A stretch of DNA of 64,000 nt from Psychromonas sp. Urea-02u-13. GTDB lineage: Bacteria; Pseudomonadota; Gammaproteobacteria; Enterobacterales; Psychromonadaceae. How positions within the stretch are numbered: position 1 is the stretch's first letter; every line of letters begins with the position of its first letter. The translations under genes and the position numbers were made by a program. The notes beneath the pieces were generated by a model. The model searched no databases and was not told the DNA's origin. It saw nothing but the letters and a program-made list of their open reading frames with translations. This document shows positions 19,032 through 27,474 of the stretch, in pieces. Where the stretch lies: assembly GCF_002835995.1 (NCBI RefSeq), contig NZ_PJBZ01000039.1, forward strand, positions 124,001 to 188,000, written 5' to 3'.

Positions 19032-19370
19032 ATACTCATGCTACTTCAAGATGCAAAGTCAGCAAGGAAAATTGTGCCAAGATACTAGGCATAAAATTGA
19101 AGCCTAGTCATTCTAAGTCGATATTTTATAACGACGTAGATGGGTGCAAGTTACCTTGCCCTACGGGGCGCAAGCTCGCTTATTATTCAACCATGCCAGC
19201 CCAGTGTTACAACAAGCGAAAAGTGAATAACAATAAGGGATTAACGTCTTTTTTTAATCCCACCGTTAGAAGGTTTACGTAGTTAACCGTTCGATAGGTT
19301 ACCTCATGTTGTGCCTTGCTCTGGTTATCGAGCTTGTGCCTGACAAAGCATCTTGAGGTAGTATGGGTAT
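19032..19370 (-). mobile_element. MITE-like element, copy 2 (339 bp, inverted)
   Basis: This is the same element as at 10654-10926 but in reverse orientation. Its terminal inverted repeats read ATACTCATGCTACTTCAAGA at the left and end GTAGTATGGGTAT at the right. It carries about 66 bp, roughly 19222-19287, that copy 1 lacks, including a possible hairpin with GGGATTAA and TTAATCCC arms. No transposase is encoded. It sits between mutS and pncC. Confidence 0.8.
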
Positions 19371-19457
19371 ATGTCTAGCATCTCGCACTATTTGCCTTGC
19401 TGACTTTGTTTGTTGCTATACACTTAAATCATTATCGTTGAGCTTGTGGAGAAACTT

Positions 19458-19949
19458 ATGTTTACTGAAAAAACAGTACAAGAATTAGCGCAATTATTAG
19501 GTGATAAATTAACTCAAGCAGGATTAATCGCTGCTACTGCAGAGTCTTGCACGGGTGGTGGTGTTGCTTATGCGATCACAGAAATTGCAGGCAGTTCTTT
19601 GTGGTTCGATCGTAGTTTTGTGACTTATAGTAATGATGCAAAAATGCAGATGTTATCGGTTGATAAGGCACGTATTGATAAATTTGGCGCGGTCTCAGAG
19701 CAAGTTGTTGAGCAGATGGCGAGCCATGCGGTTAAATATTCAGAAGCCGATATTAGTGTCGCAATCAGTGGTATTGCCGGACCTGGTGGTGGCAGTGCTG
19801 AGAAACCTGTAGGTACCGTCTGTTTTTCTTGGTATAACGCTCACGGTAAGAGTAAAACTGAAACCTATATTTTTGTCGGTGATCGTCGCGAAGTACGCTG
19901 TCAGGCTATTCGTTTGGCATTAACTGGGTTAATCGAGATCATTGAGTAA
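19458..19949 (+). CDS. pncC: Nicotinamide-nucleotide amidohydrolase (CinA C-terminal type)
   Basis: Deamidates nicotinamide mononucleotide to nicotinate mononucleotide in pyridine nucleotide salvage. The 163-aa product corresponds to the stand-alone CinA C-terminal domain, as in E. coli PncC (165 aa). Visible motifs are TAESCTGGGVAYAIT with the catalytic serine (about 26-40), FVTYSNDAK, and AISGIAGPGGGSAEKPVGTVCF. ATG at 19458 was chosen because GGAG lies six bases before it; a GTG at 19446 is in frame but overlaps that site. It is upstream of recA in the same direction, 138 bp apart, a common gammaproteobacterial arrangement. Confidence 0.94.
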   Translation: MFTEKTVQELAQLLGDKLTQAGLIAATAESCTGGGVAYAITEIAGSSLWFDRSFVTYSNDAKMQMLSVDKARIDKFGAVSEQVVEQMASHAVKYSEADISVAISGIAGPGGGSAEKPVGTVCFSWYNAHGKSKTETYIFVGDRREVRCQAIRLALTGLIEIIE

Positions 19950-20013
19950 AAACTGAAATAATTTTTATAGTTAGTCTTAGCAACACATAAATTTAAATAA
20001 CATTAAATATAAC

Positions 20014-20041
20014 TTGATACTGTATAAATCAGCAGTATACT
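20014..20041 (+). promoter_or_regulatory. Likely recA sigma-70 promoter
   Basis: A -35 box TTGATA (20014-20019) and a -10 box TATACT (20036-20041) are separated by 16 bp. The boxes overlap the LexA sites, as expected for an SOS-controlled recA promoter. Confidence 0.75.
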
Positions 20042-20057
20042 GTTTGCATACACAGTT
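20018..20057 (+). promoter_or_regulatory. Two abutting LexA boxes upstream of recA
   Basis: Box 1 (20018-20037) reads TACTGTATAAATCAGCAGTA, one base off the CTGT-N8-ACAG core. Box 2 (20038-20057) reads TACTGTTTGCATACACAGTT, a perfect core. The two 20-bp operators touch end to end, which would place two LexA dimers side by side over the promoter and start region. The established role is repression of recA until DNA damage triggers LexA cleavage. Confidence 0.85.
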
Positions 20058-20087
20058 AAATGAAATAATTAATTATCTGGAGATAAT

Positions 20088-21140
20088 ATGAGTCAGGATA
20101 AGAATAAAGATAAAGCATTAGCAGCGGCACTTGGTCAAATTGAAAAACAGTTTGGTAAAGGCTCTATTATGCGTTTGGGTGATGGCTCCGCTTCAATGGA
20201 GATTGAATCTGTATCTACTGGCTCATTGGGTCTGGATGTTGCTCTCGGTATAGGTGGTTTACCATACGGTCGTGTTGTAGAGATCTACGGTCCAGAAAGT
20301 TCAGGTAAAACAACATTAACATTACAAGTCATTGCAGAAGCACAAAAACAGGGTAAAACCTGTGCCTTTATTGATGCTGAGCATGCTCTTGATCCTATCT
20401 ATGCTAAAAAACTTGGTGTAAATATTGATGATCTACTTATCTCTCAGCCTGATACGGGTGAGCAAGCGTTAGAGATTTGTGACATGTTAGTACGCTCTGG
20501 CGCCGTTGGTGTTGTGATTATCGATTCTGTTGCTGCATTAACACCAAAAGCGGAAATTGAAGGCGATATGGGGGATTCTCATATGGGTCTACAAGCACGT
20601 TTAATGTCACAAGCACTACGTAAATTGACTGGTAACATCAAACAAACTAATACCATGGTTATCTTTATCAACCAAATCAGAATGAAAATTGGTGTTATGT
20701 TTGGTAACCCAGAAACAACAACCGGTGGTAATGCACTTAAATTCTACGCGTCAGTACGTTTAGATATTCGTCGTATCGGTGCTGTGAAAAATGGTGATGA
20801 GATTGTTGGTAATGAAACGCGCGTAAAAGTAGTGAAAAACAAAGTTTCTCCTCCTTTCAAACAAGCTGAATTCCAAATTCTATACGGTGAAGGAATCAAC
20901 TCACATGGTGAGATGATTGACCTAGGCGTTAAGCATGAATTAGTTGAAAAAGCGGGTTCTTGGTATTCTTATAACGGTGCTAAAATCGGTCAAGGTAAAA
21001 CTAATTCATGTAAATATTTTGCTGAGCATCCAGAACAAGCTGCTGAGTTAGATAAAAAACTACGTGATATTCTGTTAACAAAACCAGAAGAAGAAGCGCC
21101 AAAAGATAAAGCCGCAAAAGAAATTACTGAAGAATCGTAA
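20088..21140 (+). CDS. recA: Recombinase RecA
   Basis: Forms filaments on single-stranded DNA, drives strand exchange and stimulates LexA self-cleavage. The 350-aa length fits (E. coli 353). Walker A is GPESSGKT (68-75). [18 protein letters not shown] is the Walker B region, and the L2 DNA-binding loop region [17 protein letters not shown] is present. The acidic C-terminus ends KEITEES. GGAG precedes the ATG by six bases. Expression is probably SOS controlled through the two LexA boxes. No recX follows; the next gene is convergent and unrelated. Confidence 0.99.
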   Translation: MSQDKNKDKALAAALGQIEKQFGKGSIMRLGDGSASMEIESVSTGSLGLDVALGIGGLPYGRVVEIYGPESSGKTTLTLQVIAEAQKQGKTCAFIDAEHALDPIYAKKLGVNIDDLLISQPDTGEQALEICDMLVRSGAVGVVIIDSVAALTPKAEIEGDMGDSHMGLQARLMSQALRKLTGNIKQTNTMVIFINQIRMKIGVMFGNPETTTGGNALKFYASVRLDIRRIGAVKNGDEIVGNETRVKVVKNKVSPPFKQAEFQILYGEGINSHGEMIDLGVKHELVEKAGSWYSYNGAKIGQGKTNSCKYFAEHPEQAAELDKKLRDILLTKPEEEAPKDKAAKEITEES

Positions 21141-21190
21141 TAACAGTATTTTCTGAGTGCTAACAATAGTGCACTCAAGAATGACTAACC

Positions 21191-21218
21191 AAAAGGCGTG
21201 AATATTCACGCCTTTTTG
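21191..21218 (+). terminator. recA terminator
   Basis: A 12-bp perfect stem (AAAAGGCGTGAA/TTCACGCCTTTT) with a two-base TA spacer, followed by T residues, lies 50 bp after the recA stop codon. Confidence 0.92.
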
Positions 21219-21229
21219 CTTTCTGTAAC

Positions 21230-21262
21230 AGCTATCAGCTAACAGCTAACAGCTAACAGTTA
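21230..21262. repeat. Short AGCTAACAGC repeat patch
   Basis: About four degenerate units of CAGCTAACAGCTATC type lie in the intergenic gap. The same motif family appears at 8476-8510, 35529-36104 and 62560-62650. Confidence 0.75.
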
Positions 21263-21292
21263 ATCTCCTATCTCAAAGCATCTAATGATCTT

Positions 21293-24154
21293 CTATAAAT
21301 ACTGATTAATATCCAGATCATCTATTTGATCTTCCATTAAATAAGCTTTTGCGTATTGCATGTATACACCCGAGGTTAAAAACAACTTAAACAGTTCGCC
21401 ATCAATATGATCGTCTTTGACCATAAAGCTCATTATTTTTATCGATTGGCTTAATGTTTTTCGTTCTTTATAGGGTCTATCTGATGCGGTCAGTGCTTCA
21501 AAAATATCTGCAATAACCATAATTCTGGCGGTGGTAGGCAACTCCCCTGCATTAACTTTACGTGGATAACCTGTGCCATCCATTTTTTCATGGTGTCCGC
21601 CAGCAATGATAGGCACTTGTTGTAGGTGATCAGGGAAGGGTAGTTTTGATAACATCACTATGGTGTGCACCATGTGGCCATTAATAATAAATCGGTCTTC
21701 ATCGGTTAACGTACCGCGCTTAACAGAGAGGTTATAAAGCTCACCACGGTTAAAGCGATATTCAGGAGTCTGCATATCAAAGTTCCATTGATTACCCGCT
21801 TCAGTTAGCTCCGCATGTTCCCTTTCTATTAAATGCTCTACTTTGTCTACGAGTAAGTGTTCCTGTGTTGGTAAAGTGCATTCAGCTATTTTAGCTGTTT
21901 GATGAGGGGCAATGCCTATTTTATTACTGAGTGTTCGAGTCCAAGTACGTTTTGCGATCTCTTGTAGGCGTTCAATCTTGTCATCAGACATAAACTCACC
22001 ACCGATATTACATTCAGCGACAAACTCAAATTCTTCATCGAGCTGTTTGAGTAATTGATCTCGCTGCGATGTCAGTTGCTGTTTATCACCTTGTTCTGCG
22101 AGTCCTTGCCAGTAATTTTTATGTGCTTCATTTTTTAATAATTCGAAACGCATTCTGACTTCGTTAAGACGATCATAGATAGTTTCAAGTTTAGTGGCTT
22201 TATCAACGACATATTCTGGTGTGACAATTTTTCCACAGTCGTGCAACCAAGCTGCAATATGTAACTCTTCCCATTGATCTTCAGACAACTCAAAGTTTTT
22301 ATAGTTACCTTGCTGATCATCACAAGCTGCTTTACTGAGCATTTTAGTCAGTTCAGGCACTCGCGCACAATGCCCGCCAGTGTAAGGGGATTTACTATCG
22401 ATCGCGCCTGCAATTAGCAGAATGAAGCTTTCTAATAACTGTTTTTGTTCAGATAATAATTGTTGGCTTTGGATGGATAAAGCTGAGAAGCTTGCGATTG
22501 CTTGTGCGTATTGTAATTTACCTTCATTGAGTGGTGCTTGCTGTGATTCTAAAACGGCAATAACCCCTAAATTTTGACCATCACGGTTTTTCATTGGCAC
22601 TAATTTCCAGTGCTGTGTTGCTGCCATTTTGGGGTGGTGACTAATAATCTCATTAAGCTCAGCGGGCAAGATTTGGTTATGTATACCTCTCTCTAACTCA
22701 GTGCATGAGAAGGTTGATTTTGACAGTTGTAATTGTAACTGTTCATTTTCCGCGTTATCGAGTGCAATTAAATGACAGTGCTTTATGGCACACTTATTTC
22801 TCTCATTGAGGAGAATAATCGTGCCTTGGCTATTAGGGATGTTATTACATTCCAAGCTGATTTTAGTGAGTAATTGCTGATAACTTTGTTTGCTTACTAA
22901 TGACGCCGATAGGTCCTGGAAATGTGAAATGGTTTCTTTCATGCTATTAGTCACAGCAATCAGGTCTGCAATCTCTTTAATCGGTGTTTTGCTGTTAATG
23001 CTCTGGCTAAAATCGAAATCTTTTATCTTCTCTAATTCTTTGGTTAAACCACTGATTGGCGCTGTTAATAAACGTGCAAAATACCAAGCGATAGGCAGGG
23101 TTGTTAAAATTATTAGCAAAGTAATCAGCATGCTTTTATAACGTAATTTGTAAGCGTCTGATAATAGCTCTTTGGTTTTAACAACTTGAAATAAGAGTAA
23201 GTTACCTTTTGCTGAAACTGCAGAGACTTTACCTAACCAATCTTCGCCATTAAAAGAAAATAAGATACTGCCTTTTTGTCCTTTGTAATGCTCAAACATG
23301 TGCGCTAATACAGGTAACTCTAGTGATTCAACAGATTTAAATTTATTGAACTTGCCGTTTTTAGATAATAATTTTTCAGTGTCTTGATAGGCAATCACTT
23401 GCCCGGCTTGATCAACGACAATACGTTGACTACTTGGGTAAGCCTTAAATTCTTGCAGTAATTTGGATAAATTACTGAGCGTATAATCGGCACCAATGAC
23501 TGCGCCATTATCTTTATCTTCAACAGCGAGAGTTACACCAAACTCTTGGCTGGCATGAAAGAGGTAGGCTTCGGTGATGATATATTTCTCGCTGTTTTTT
23601 GCTGTTTGATACCAAGGACGCTGGCTTATTTGAAGATTATAATCAGAATCAGCCACTATCTTAAGTAACTGACTTTGTTGATCGTAAAAGCGATGTTTAG
23701 TTTCCCCCGATTGACGCAGCGTTAACATAAAATAACTATTTTCTGGTGCGCTGTATTGCTTTAAAACTGTGCTAGAAGGTGTTTTTTTATAGAGGAAGAA
23801 GTCGTCATTTGGGTAGGCCACAAAAAGTGCAGAAAGGCTGGGGGTATTCTTGAGCATTTCAGACAAGACCGGTAATACATTTATTTTCTTTTGTGCGCTA
23901 GTGAGTTGGGTTATGTGTGAGGCTTTAAGTATTTTGAGCATAGTATGTATGTGGTCGCTTTCCCTATTTATTCTGGTGACCACTTTGACGCTTGATTTAG
24001 TAAATAATGATTTCCCATCATTAAGCATACTTTGGCTAAGTTGAGAATAGCTATACCAGCCGAGGGAGATACCTGAAATGATAATTAAAATAGTAAATAA
24101 TATAATGATATGAATCTGTAGGCTGAATTTTTTTCTAGACAAAGAAAAGTGCAT
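21293..24154 (-). CDS. Membrane HD-GYP phosphodiesterase sensor (Cache-HAMP-GAF-HD-GYP)
   Basis: A 953-aa inner-membrane sensor. Helix 1 (about 14-36) and helix 2 (about 342-362) flank a periplasmic Cache-type sensor (YNLQISQRPWYQTAKNSE is typical). HAMP lies at about 363-415 and a GAF-like domain at about 430-565. The HD-GYP region starts with GGHCARVPEL, the catalytic HD is in WLHDCGKIVTPEYV, and GYP is in HHEKMDGTGYPR. The expected activity is hydrolysis of cyclic di-GMP. About 140 residues are inserted between the HD motif and the conserved RGTLTDEDR segment, much longer than in typical HD-GYP proteins. The gene is convergent with recA. Confidence 0.9.
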   Translation of the reverse strand: MHFSLSRKKFSLQIHIIILFTILIIISGISLGWYSYSQLSQSMLNDGKSLFTKSSVKVVTRINRESDHIHTMLKILKASHITQLTSAQKKINVLPVLSEMLKNTPSLSALFVAYPNDDFFLYKKTPSSTVLKQYSAPENSYFMLTLRQSGETKHRFYDQQSQLLKIVADSDYNLQISQRPWYQTAKNSEKYIITEAYLFHASQEFGVTLAVEDKDNGAVIGADYTLSNLSKLLQEFKAYPSSQRIVVDQAGQVIAYQDTEKLLSKNGKFNKFKSVESLELPVLAHMFEHYKGQKGSILFSFNGEDWLGKVSAVSAKGNLLLFQVVKTKELLSDAYKLRYKSMLITLLIILTTLPIAWYFARLLTAPISGLTKELEKIKDFDFSQSINSKTPIKEIADLIAVTNSMKETISHFQDLSASLVSKQSYQQLLTKISLECNNIPNSQGTIILLNERNKCAIKHCHLIALDNAENEQLQLQLSKSTFSCTELERGIHNQILPAELNEIISHHPKMAATQHWKLVPMKNRDGQNLGVIAVLESQQAPLNEGKLQYAQAIASFSALSIQSQQLLSEQKQLLESFILLIAGAIDSKSPYTGGHCARVPELTKMLSKAACDDQQGNYKNFELSEDQWEELHIAAWLHDCGKIVTPEYVVDKATKLETIYDRLNEVRMRFELLKNEAHKNYWQGLAEQGDKQQLTSQRDQLLKQLDEEFEFVAECNIGGEFMSDDKIERLQEIAKRTWTRTLSNKIGIAPHQTAKIAECTLPTQEHLLVDKVEHLIEREHAELTEAGNQWNFDMQTPEYRFNRGELYNLSVKRGTLTDEDRFIINGHMVHTIVMLSKLPFPDHLQQVPIIAGGHHEKMDGTGYPRKVNAGELPTTARIMVIADIFEALTASDRPYKERKTLSQSIKIMSFMVKDDHIDGELFKLFLTSGVYMQYAKAYLMEDQIDDLDINQYL

Positions 24155-24222
24155 AATAACCCCTAATGATAACTTTATATTGGTATTGTCTATTTTAAGT
24201 CACACTCTGATTTTTGCGTATA

Positions 24223-24249
24223 AAAAAACCGCAACAAGTGCGGTTTTTT
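24223..24249 (-). terminator. crp terminator
   Basis: An 11-bp stem (AAAAAACCGCA/TGCGGTTTTTT) with a 5-base loop and flanking A and T runs lies 23 bp after the crp stop. It could act on both strands. Confidence 0.88.
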
Positions 24250-24272
24250 GTTATCAATTTGATTGTTGTGAT

Positions 24273-24911
24273 TTAGCGCGTGCCAAATACTACAATTGTT
24301 TTACCGTGTGCTGAAATAAGACCTTGTTCTTCAAGCATCTTAAGAATACGACCCACAGTTTCACGTGAACAACCAACGATCTGACCAATTTCTTGACGTG
24401 TAATTTTAATCTGCATACCGTCTGGATGAGTCATCGCATCAGGCTGTTTAGCTAGATCTAATAATGTGTTTGCAATACGACCTGTTACATCTAAGAATGC
24501 TAAGTTACCCACTTTCTGACTAGTAATCTGTAGACGATTAGCCATTTGGTTAGAAAGACGCATTAAGATTTCAGGGTTTACTGTGATTAACTGTTGGAAT
24601 TTCTTGTATGAAATCTCAGCTACTTCACATGGTGATTTTGCTTTAACAGAAGCACTACGGATAGGCTCATCAGCTTTATCAAATAAGCCTAATTCACCTA
24701 AAAAGTCGCCTTGATTCAGGTAAGACAAGATCATCTCTTTACCTTCTTCATCTTTAATAACAACAGCAACAGAACCTTTCACGATGAAGTATAAAGTATC
24801 TGCTTTTTCGCCCGCATGGATCAACATACTTTTTGCCGGATACTTATGCGTATGACAATGTGATAAAAACCATTCTAATGTTGGATCTGTTTGTGGTTTA
24901 GTGATGATCAT
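24273..24911 (-). CDS. crp: cAMP receptor protein
   Basis: Global transcription regulator activated by cAMP. The 212-aa protein closely resembles E. coli CRP (210 aa): the cyclic-nucleotide pocket with [18 protein letters not shown] (about 72-89), the long dimer helix, and the helix-turn-helix [21 protein letters not shown] (about 169-188). The position of the pocket arginine and the following serine is kept. It is monocistronic with its own terminator. cpdA, encoding the cAMP phosphodiesterase that lowers its ligand, lies at 49455 in this window. Confidence 0.98.
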   Translation of the reverse strand: MIITKPQTDPTLEWFLSHCHTHKYPAKSMLIHAGEKADTLYFIVKGSVAVVIKDEEGKEMILSYLNQGDFLGELGLFDKADEPIRSASVKAKSPCEVAEISYKKFQQLITVNPEILMRLSNQMANRLQITSQKVGNLAFLDVTGRIANTLLDLAKQPDAMTHPDGMQIKITRQEIGQIVGCSRETVGRILKMLEEQGLISAHGKTIVVFGTR

Positions 24912-25181
24912 GGTACTTCCTTAATCTGTGTTGAATAGCTAAAAGGCTATCTCTCGTTGTTATTTTTGCAACAGGAGCTAAATGACTTTGCTGCTATTAA
25001 TAAGTTCCCCAATTGTATCTCTTTTTACGTGTTGCCGATAACATTAATGGGTCGATGTTTTATTAGAAATTAGATCTTTGTCAAAAAGCAACAAAATTTA
25101 GCAGACGAAATGATTATTTTAATCTAAATCTATTATATTTTAATGAAGCTAGTATCAACGGATTGTGTGAATACTGAACAG
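24912..25181. other. crp upstream region
   Basis: A 270-bp AT-rich gap between crp and yheU with no gene. It should hold the crp promoter. I found no convincing palindromic CRP site, only half-site-like TGTGA near 25165. Confidence 0.45.
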
Positions 25182-25412
25182 CTATTGCATTGTTTGTGCA
25201 TTAAACTGCTCTTTGGCGATAAGCGTAACGCTTTCTGAAAGCTCGGAGTAGAGGATCAGTACTGCACCACTTTCTATTTGTAGACGTACTTTTTGGCTTT
25301 TTTCATTCAATGAGATTTCTGCTTCACCATAGTCCGTTCCTTCACGTAATATAAAAGATTCGATTAAGTTATGCAGTGTTTCGTTATCAAGTGATTGGTA
25401 TGGAATAAGCAT
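25182..25412 (-). CDS. yheU: YheU family protein (UPF0270)
   Basis: A 76-aa cytoplasmic protein of unknown function. The first 30 residues (MLIPYQSLDNETLHNLIESF, then LREGTDYGE) match E. coli YheU almost exactly. In E. coli, yheU also lies in the crp neighbourhood, which supports the call. It is divergent from the carbonic anhydrase gene with 32 bp between starts. Confidence 0.92.
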   Translation of the reverse strand: MLIPYQSLDNETLHNLIESFILREGTDYGEAEISLNEKSQKVRLQIESGAVLILYSELSESVTLIAKEQFNAQTMQ

Positions 25413-25444
25413 GGTATTTAAGGCTTTTTAAATAGAGAAAGAAG

Positions 25445-26096
25445 ATGAGTTTATTGGATGAATTATTAAAAAACAATGAGAAGTGGGCAATTGAGATCAG
25501 TAAGGAAGATCCTGAGTTCTTTGCGCGCTTGGCGAACCAACAATTACCTGAATATTTGTGGATAGGTTGTTCAGATAGTCGTGTACCTGAAAATCAACTT
25601 TTAGGTCTGTTACCCGGTGATGTTTTTGTGCATCGTAATATTGCTAACTTAGTGGTTCACACTGATTTGAATTGTATGTCTGTGATTAAATATGCGGTCG
25701 ATGTTTTAAAAGTAAAACATATTATTGTGACCGGCCATTATGACTGTGGCGGTATTAAAGCTGCGATGCAGAAACAGTCTTTTGACCTAATTGATGGTTG
25801 GTTACGTAATATTAAAGACGTTTATGTGCAATATTAAAGATGTTTATGTGCAATATAGTGATCGCTTTACCGATGAGATGAGTGAACAGCAACGTTTGAA
25901 CTATTTAACTGAGCTTAATGTTATCGAACAGGCTAAAAATGTCTGTCATACCACTTGTGTACAAAAAGCGTGGGCGAATGGCCAAGCATTAACAGTGCAT
26001 GGGTTAATCTATTCAGTGAAAGATGGTTTGTTAAAAGATCTGAAAATTAGCTTCGATAGTTTAGACAATATTAATGCGCTGTATCATATTCGTTAA
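25445..26096 (+). pseudogene. can: Beta-carbonic anhydrase, frameshifted by a 22-bp tandem duplication
   Basis: The enzyme interconverts CO2 and bicarbonate. Zinc and active-site residues match E. coli Can position for position: C42, D44, R46, H98, C101. The frame stops at 25837, yet the remainder continues in another frame to 26096 (SDRFTDEMSEQQRLNYLTEL onward). The break lies exactly at a tandem duplication: 25808-25829 and 25830-25851 are the same 22 bp apart from one C/T difference. Removing one copy restores a 209-aa protein (E. coli 220 aa). The truncated product has the zinc site but lacks the last third. It may be a null allele or a reversible slipped-strand switch. Confidence 0.88.
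25808..25851 (+). repeat. 22-bp tandem duplication within can
   Basis: Two adjacent copies of AATATTAAAGANGTTTATGT plus GC differ at one base. Because 22 is not a multiple of three, the second copy shifts the reading frame of can. Confidence 0.95.
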
Positions 26097-26180
26097 GGCT
26101 ATTTTTAATATTACTGTTTCATTAAAAATGAAGAGGTTACAATAAATTAGAATTTTTTATTTTTAACCAAAGGAGTTGTT

Positions 26181-26489
26181 ATGAAGAAATTATTGATCGC
26201 ATCACTTATTCTGGCTTTGCCAAGTTTTGCATTTGCAGCAGGAGATGCGGTTGCTGGTAAAGCAAAAGCTGCAGTGTGTGCTGCTTGTCATGGTGCAGAT
26301 GGGATTTCAGCAGTACCTATTTACCCGAATCTAAAAGGGCAAAAAGAAGCTTACTTAGTCTCGTCATTAAAAGCGTATAAGTCTGGGCAACGTAAAGGTG
26401 GTATGTCTGCGATTATGACGCCACAAGCAACCGCGCTTTCTGATCAAAATATGGCTAATATCGCTGCATATTATGCATCATTGAAGTAA
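26181..26489 (+). CDS. Small periplasmic cytochrome c (c553/c5-like)
   Basis: A 102-aa secreted monoheme cytochrome. A signal peptide ([19 protein letters not shown]) precedes the mature [21 protein letters not shown]; the haem motif is C33-A-A-C36-H37. A distal methionine ligand lies in the [11 protein letters not shown] region (about 72-82). The C-terminal helix, [16 protein letters not shown], is typical of class I cytochromes. It would carry electrons in the periplasm, for instance to a terminal oxidase; the partner is not shown by the context. AAAGGAG lies seven bases before the ATG. A strong shared terminator follows. Confidence 0.92.
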   Translation: MKKLLIASLILALPSFAFAAGDAVAGKAKAAVCAACHGADGISAVPIYPNLKGQKEAYLVSSLKAYKSGQRKGGMSAIMTPQATALSDQNMANIAAYYASLK

Positions 26490-26504
26490 CTAAAAAAATA
26501 AGCT

Positions 26505-26536
26505 AAAAAAAAGACCTCATTGAGGTCTTTTTTTTT
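26505..26536. terminator. Bidirectional terminator between cytochrome c and peroxiredoxin genes
   Basis: A long stem (A run, GACCTCA / TGAGGTC, T run) lies between the two convergent genes, with A and T runs on both sides. Confidence 0.92.
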
Positions 26537-26552
26537 AGCTGTTAGCTGATTC

Positions 26553-27155
26553 TTATAGATCGTCAGCGTTAGCCGCTAGGTATTTTGCAACACCTTCTGG
26601 AGAAGCGTCCATACCAGCTTTGTCTTTAGCCCATTGTGCAGGACAAACTTCACCGTGCTCTTCGTGGAATTGAAGTGCATCAACCATACGTAACATTTCA
26701 TCTACGTTACGGCCTAGTGGAAGATCGTTAACTACTTGATGACGAACAACGCCGTTTTTGTCGATTAAGAAAGAACCACGTAATGCAACGCCAGCTTCTT
26801 CAAATTCAACGCCGTATGCTTGACAAATTGTGTGCTTAACATCAGCAACTAGTGGGTATTGAACTGCGCCAATGCCACCGTCGTTGATTGCAGTGTTACG
26901 CCATGCGTTATGAGAGAATTGTGAATCGATTGAAACACCAATTACTTCAACACCACGTGCTTGGAATTCACCAAAACGTTTATCGAATGCGATTAATTCA
27001 GAAGGACATACAAAAGTGAAATCAAGCGGGTAGAAAAAGATAACTGCTTCTTTACCTTTAGTGAATTCAGAAAAGTTAAAGTTATCTACGATTTCGCCAT
27101 TGCCTAGTACTGCTGCAGATGTAAAATCAGGTGCTTGTTTTGTTACTAATACCAT
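26553..27155 (-). CDS. ahpC: Two-cysteine peroxiredoxin (AhpC/Prx1 type)
   Basis: Reduces hydrogen peroxide and organic hydroperoxides. The 200-aa product has the peroxidatic cysteine in FTFVCPSE (C50) and the resolving cysteine in GEVCPAQW (C171), typical of Prx1/AhpC enzymes. The GGIG segment near residue 93 corresponds to the overoxidation-sensitivity loop. No ahpF is adjacent, so thioredoxin may be the reductant; this is inference. A good OxyR-type site lies about 100 bp upstream, suggesting peroxide induction. Confidence 0.94.
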   Translation of the reverse strand: MVLVTKQAPDFTSAAVLGNGEIVDNFNFSEFTKGKEAVIFFYPLDFTFVCPSELIAFDKRFGEFQARGVEVIGVSIDSQFSHNAWRNTAINDGGIGAVQYPLVADVKHTICQAYGVEFEEAGVALRGSFLIDKNGVVRHQVVNDLPLGRNVDEMLRMVDALQFHEEHGEVCPAQWAKDKAGMDASPEGVAKYLAANADDL

Positions 27156-27257
27156 GAGTATTTCCTCTTAATAAAGAATAGTTTAACAATAGTTGGTTAA
27201 ATCTAAATTATGCTTATTTATGTCCGACAGCATGCGGGAAATTATAGTCAGAATCGA

Positions 27258-27294
27258 ATTGTTTATACCGATTAGATCCATAGTTTTTATCTAT
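27258..27294. promoter_or_regulatory. Probable OxyR binding site upstream of ahpC
   Basis: Two 15-bp half sites are separated by exactly seven bases. The right one, ATAGTTTTTATCTAT (27280-27294), fits ATAGNTNNNANCTAT perfectly. The left one, ATTGTTTATACCGAT (27258-27272), has two mismatches. The spacing matches the published OxyR tetramer consensus. It lies about 103 bp before the ahpC start codon. Confidence 0.75.
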
Positions 27295-27381
27295 TGATAA
27301 GAGAGGAATACAAGGAAAGTCGATTAAACTATCATGCTTTCTTAAATAATAATGAAATGACTAATTAAAATTAAAAATACA

Positions 27382-27461
27382 ACCACGAAGTCGCTGCGCT
27401 ACACAGAGAACACGAAGAAAAAGGGATGAGTGTTATAACCTTCATCCCATGCCTTCGTGGT
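27382..27461. repeat. Dispersed ACCACGAAG palindromic repeat, copy 2
   Basis: Bounded by ACCACGAAG and CTTCGTGGT, with the inner CACAGAGAACACGAAGAAAA shared with 14335-14412. An internal hairpin GGGATGA/TCATCCC is special to this copy. It lies just after the menB stop and may end the men transcript. Confidence 0.82.
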
Positions 27462-27474
27462 TAATTATTTTAAA

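Larger units (their letters stand above)
27156..27474. other. Intergenic region between ahpC and menB
   Basis: A 319-bp gap. It holds an OxyR-like site (27258-27294) and a palindromic repeat (27382-27461). No gene is seen. Confidence 0.7.

Noticed and set aside
19097-19282. ORF upstream of pncC
   Set aside because: It lies within the second MITE-like element and is not conserved with the first copy.
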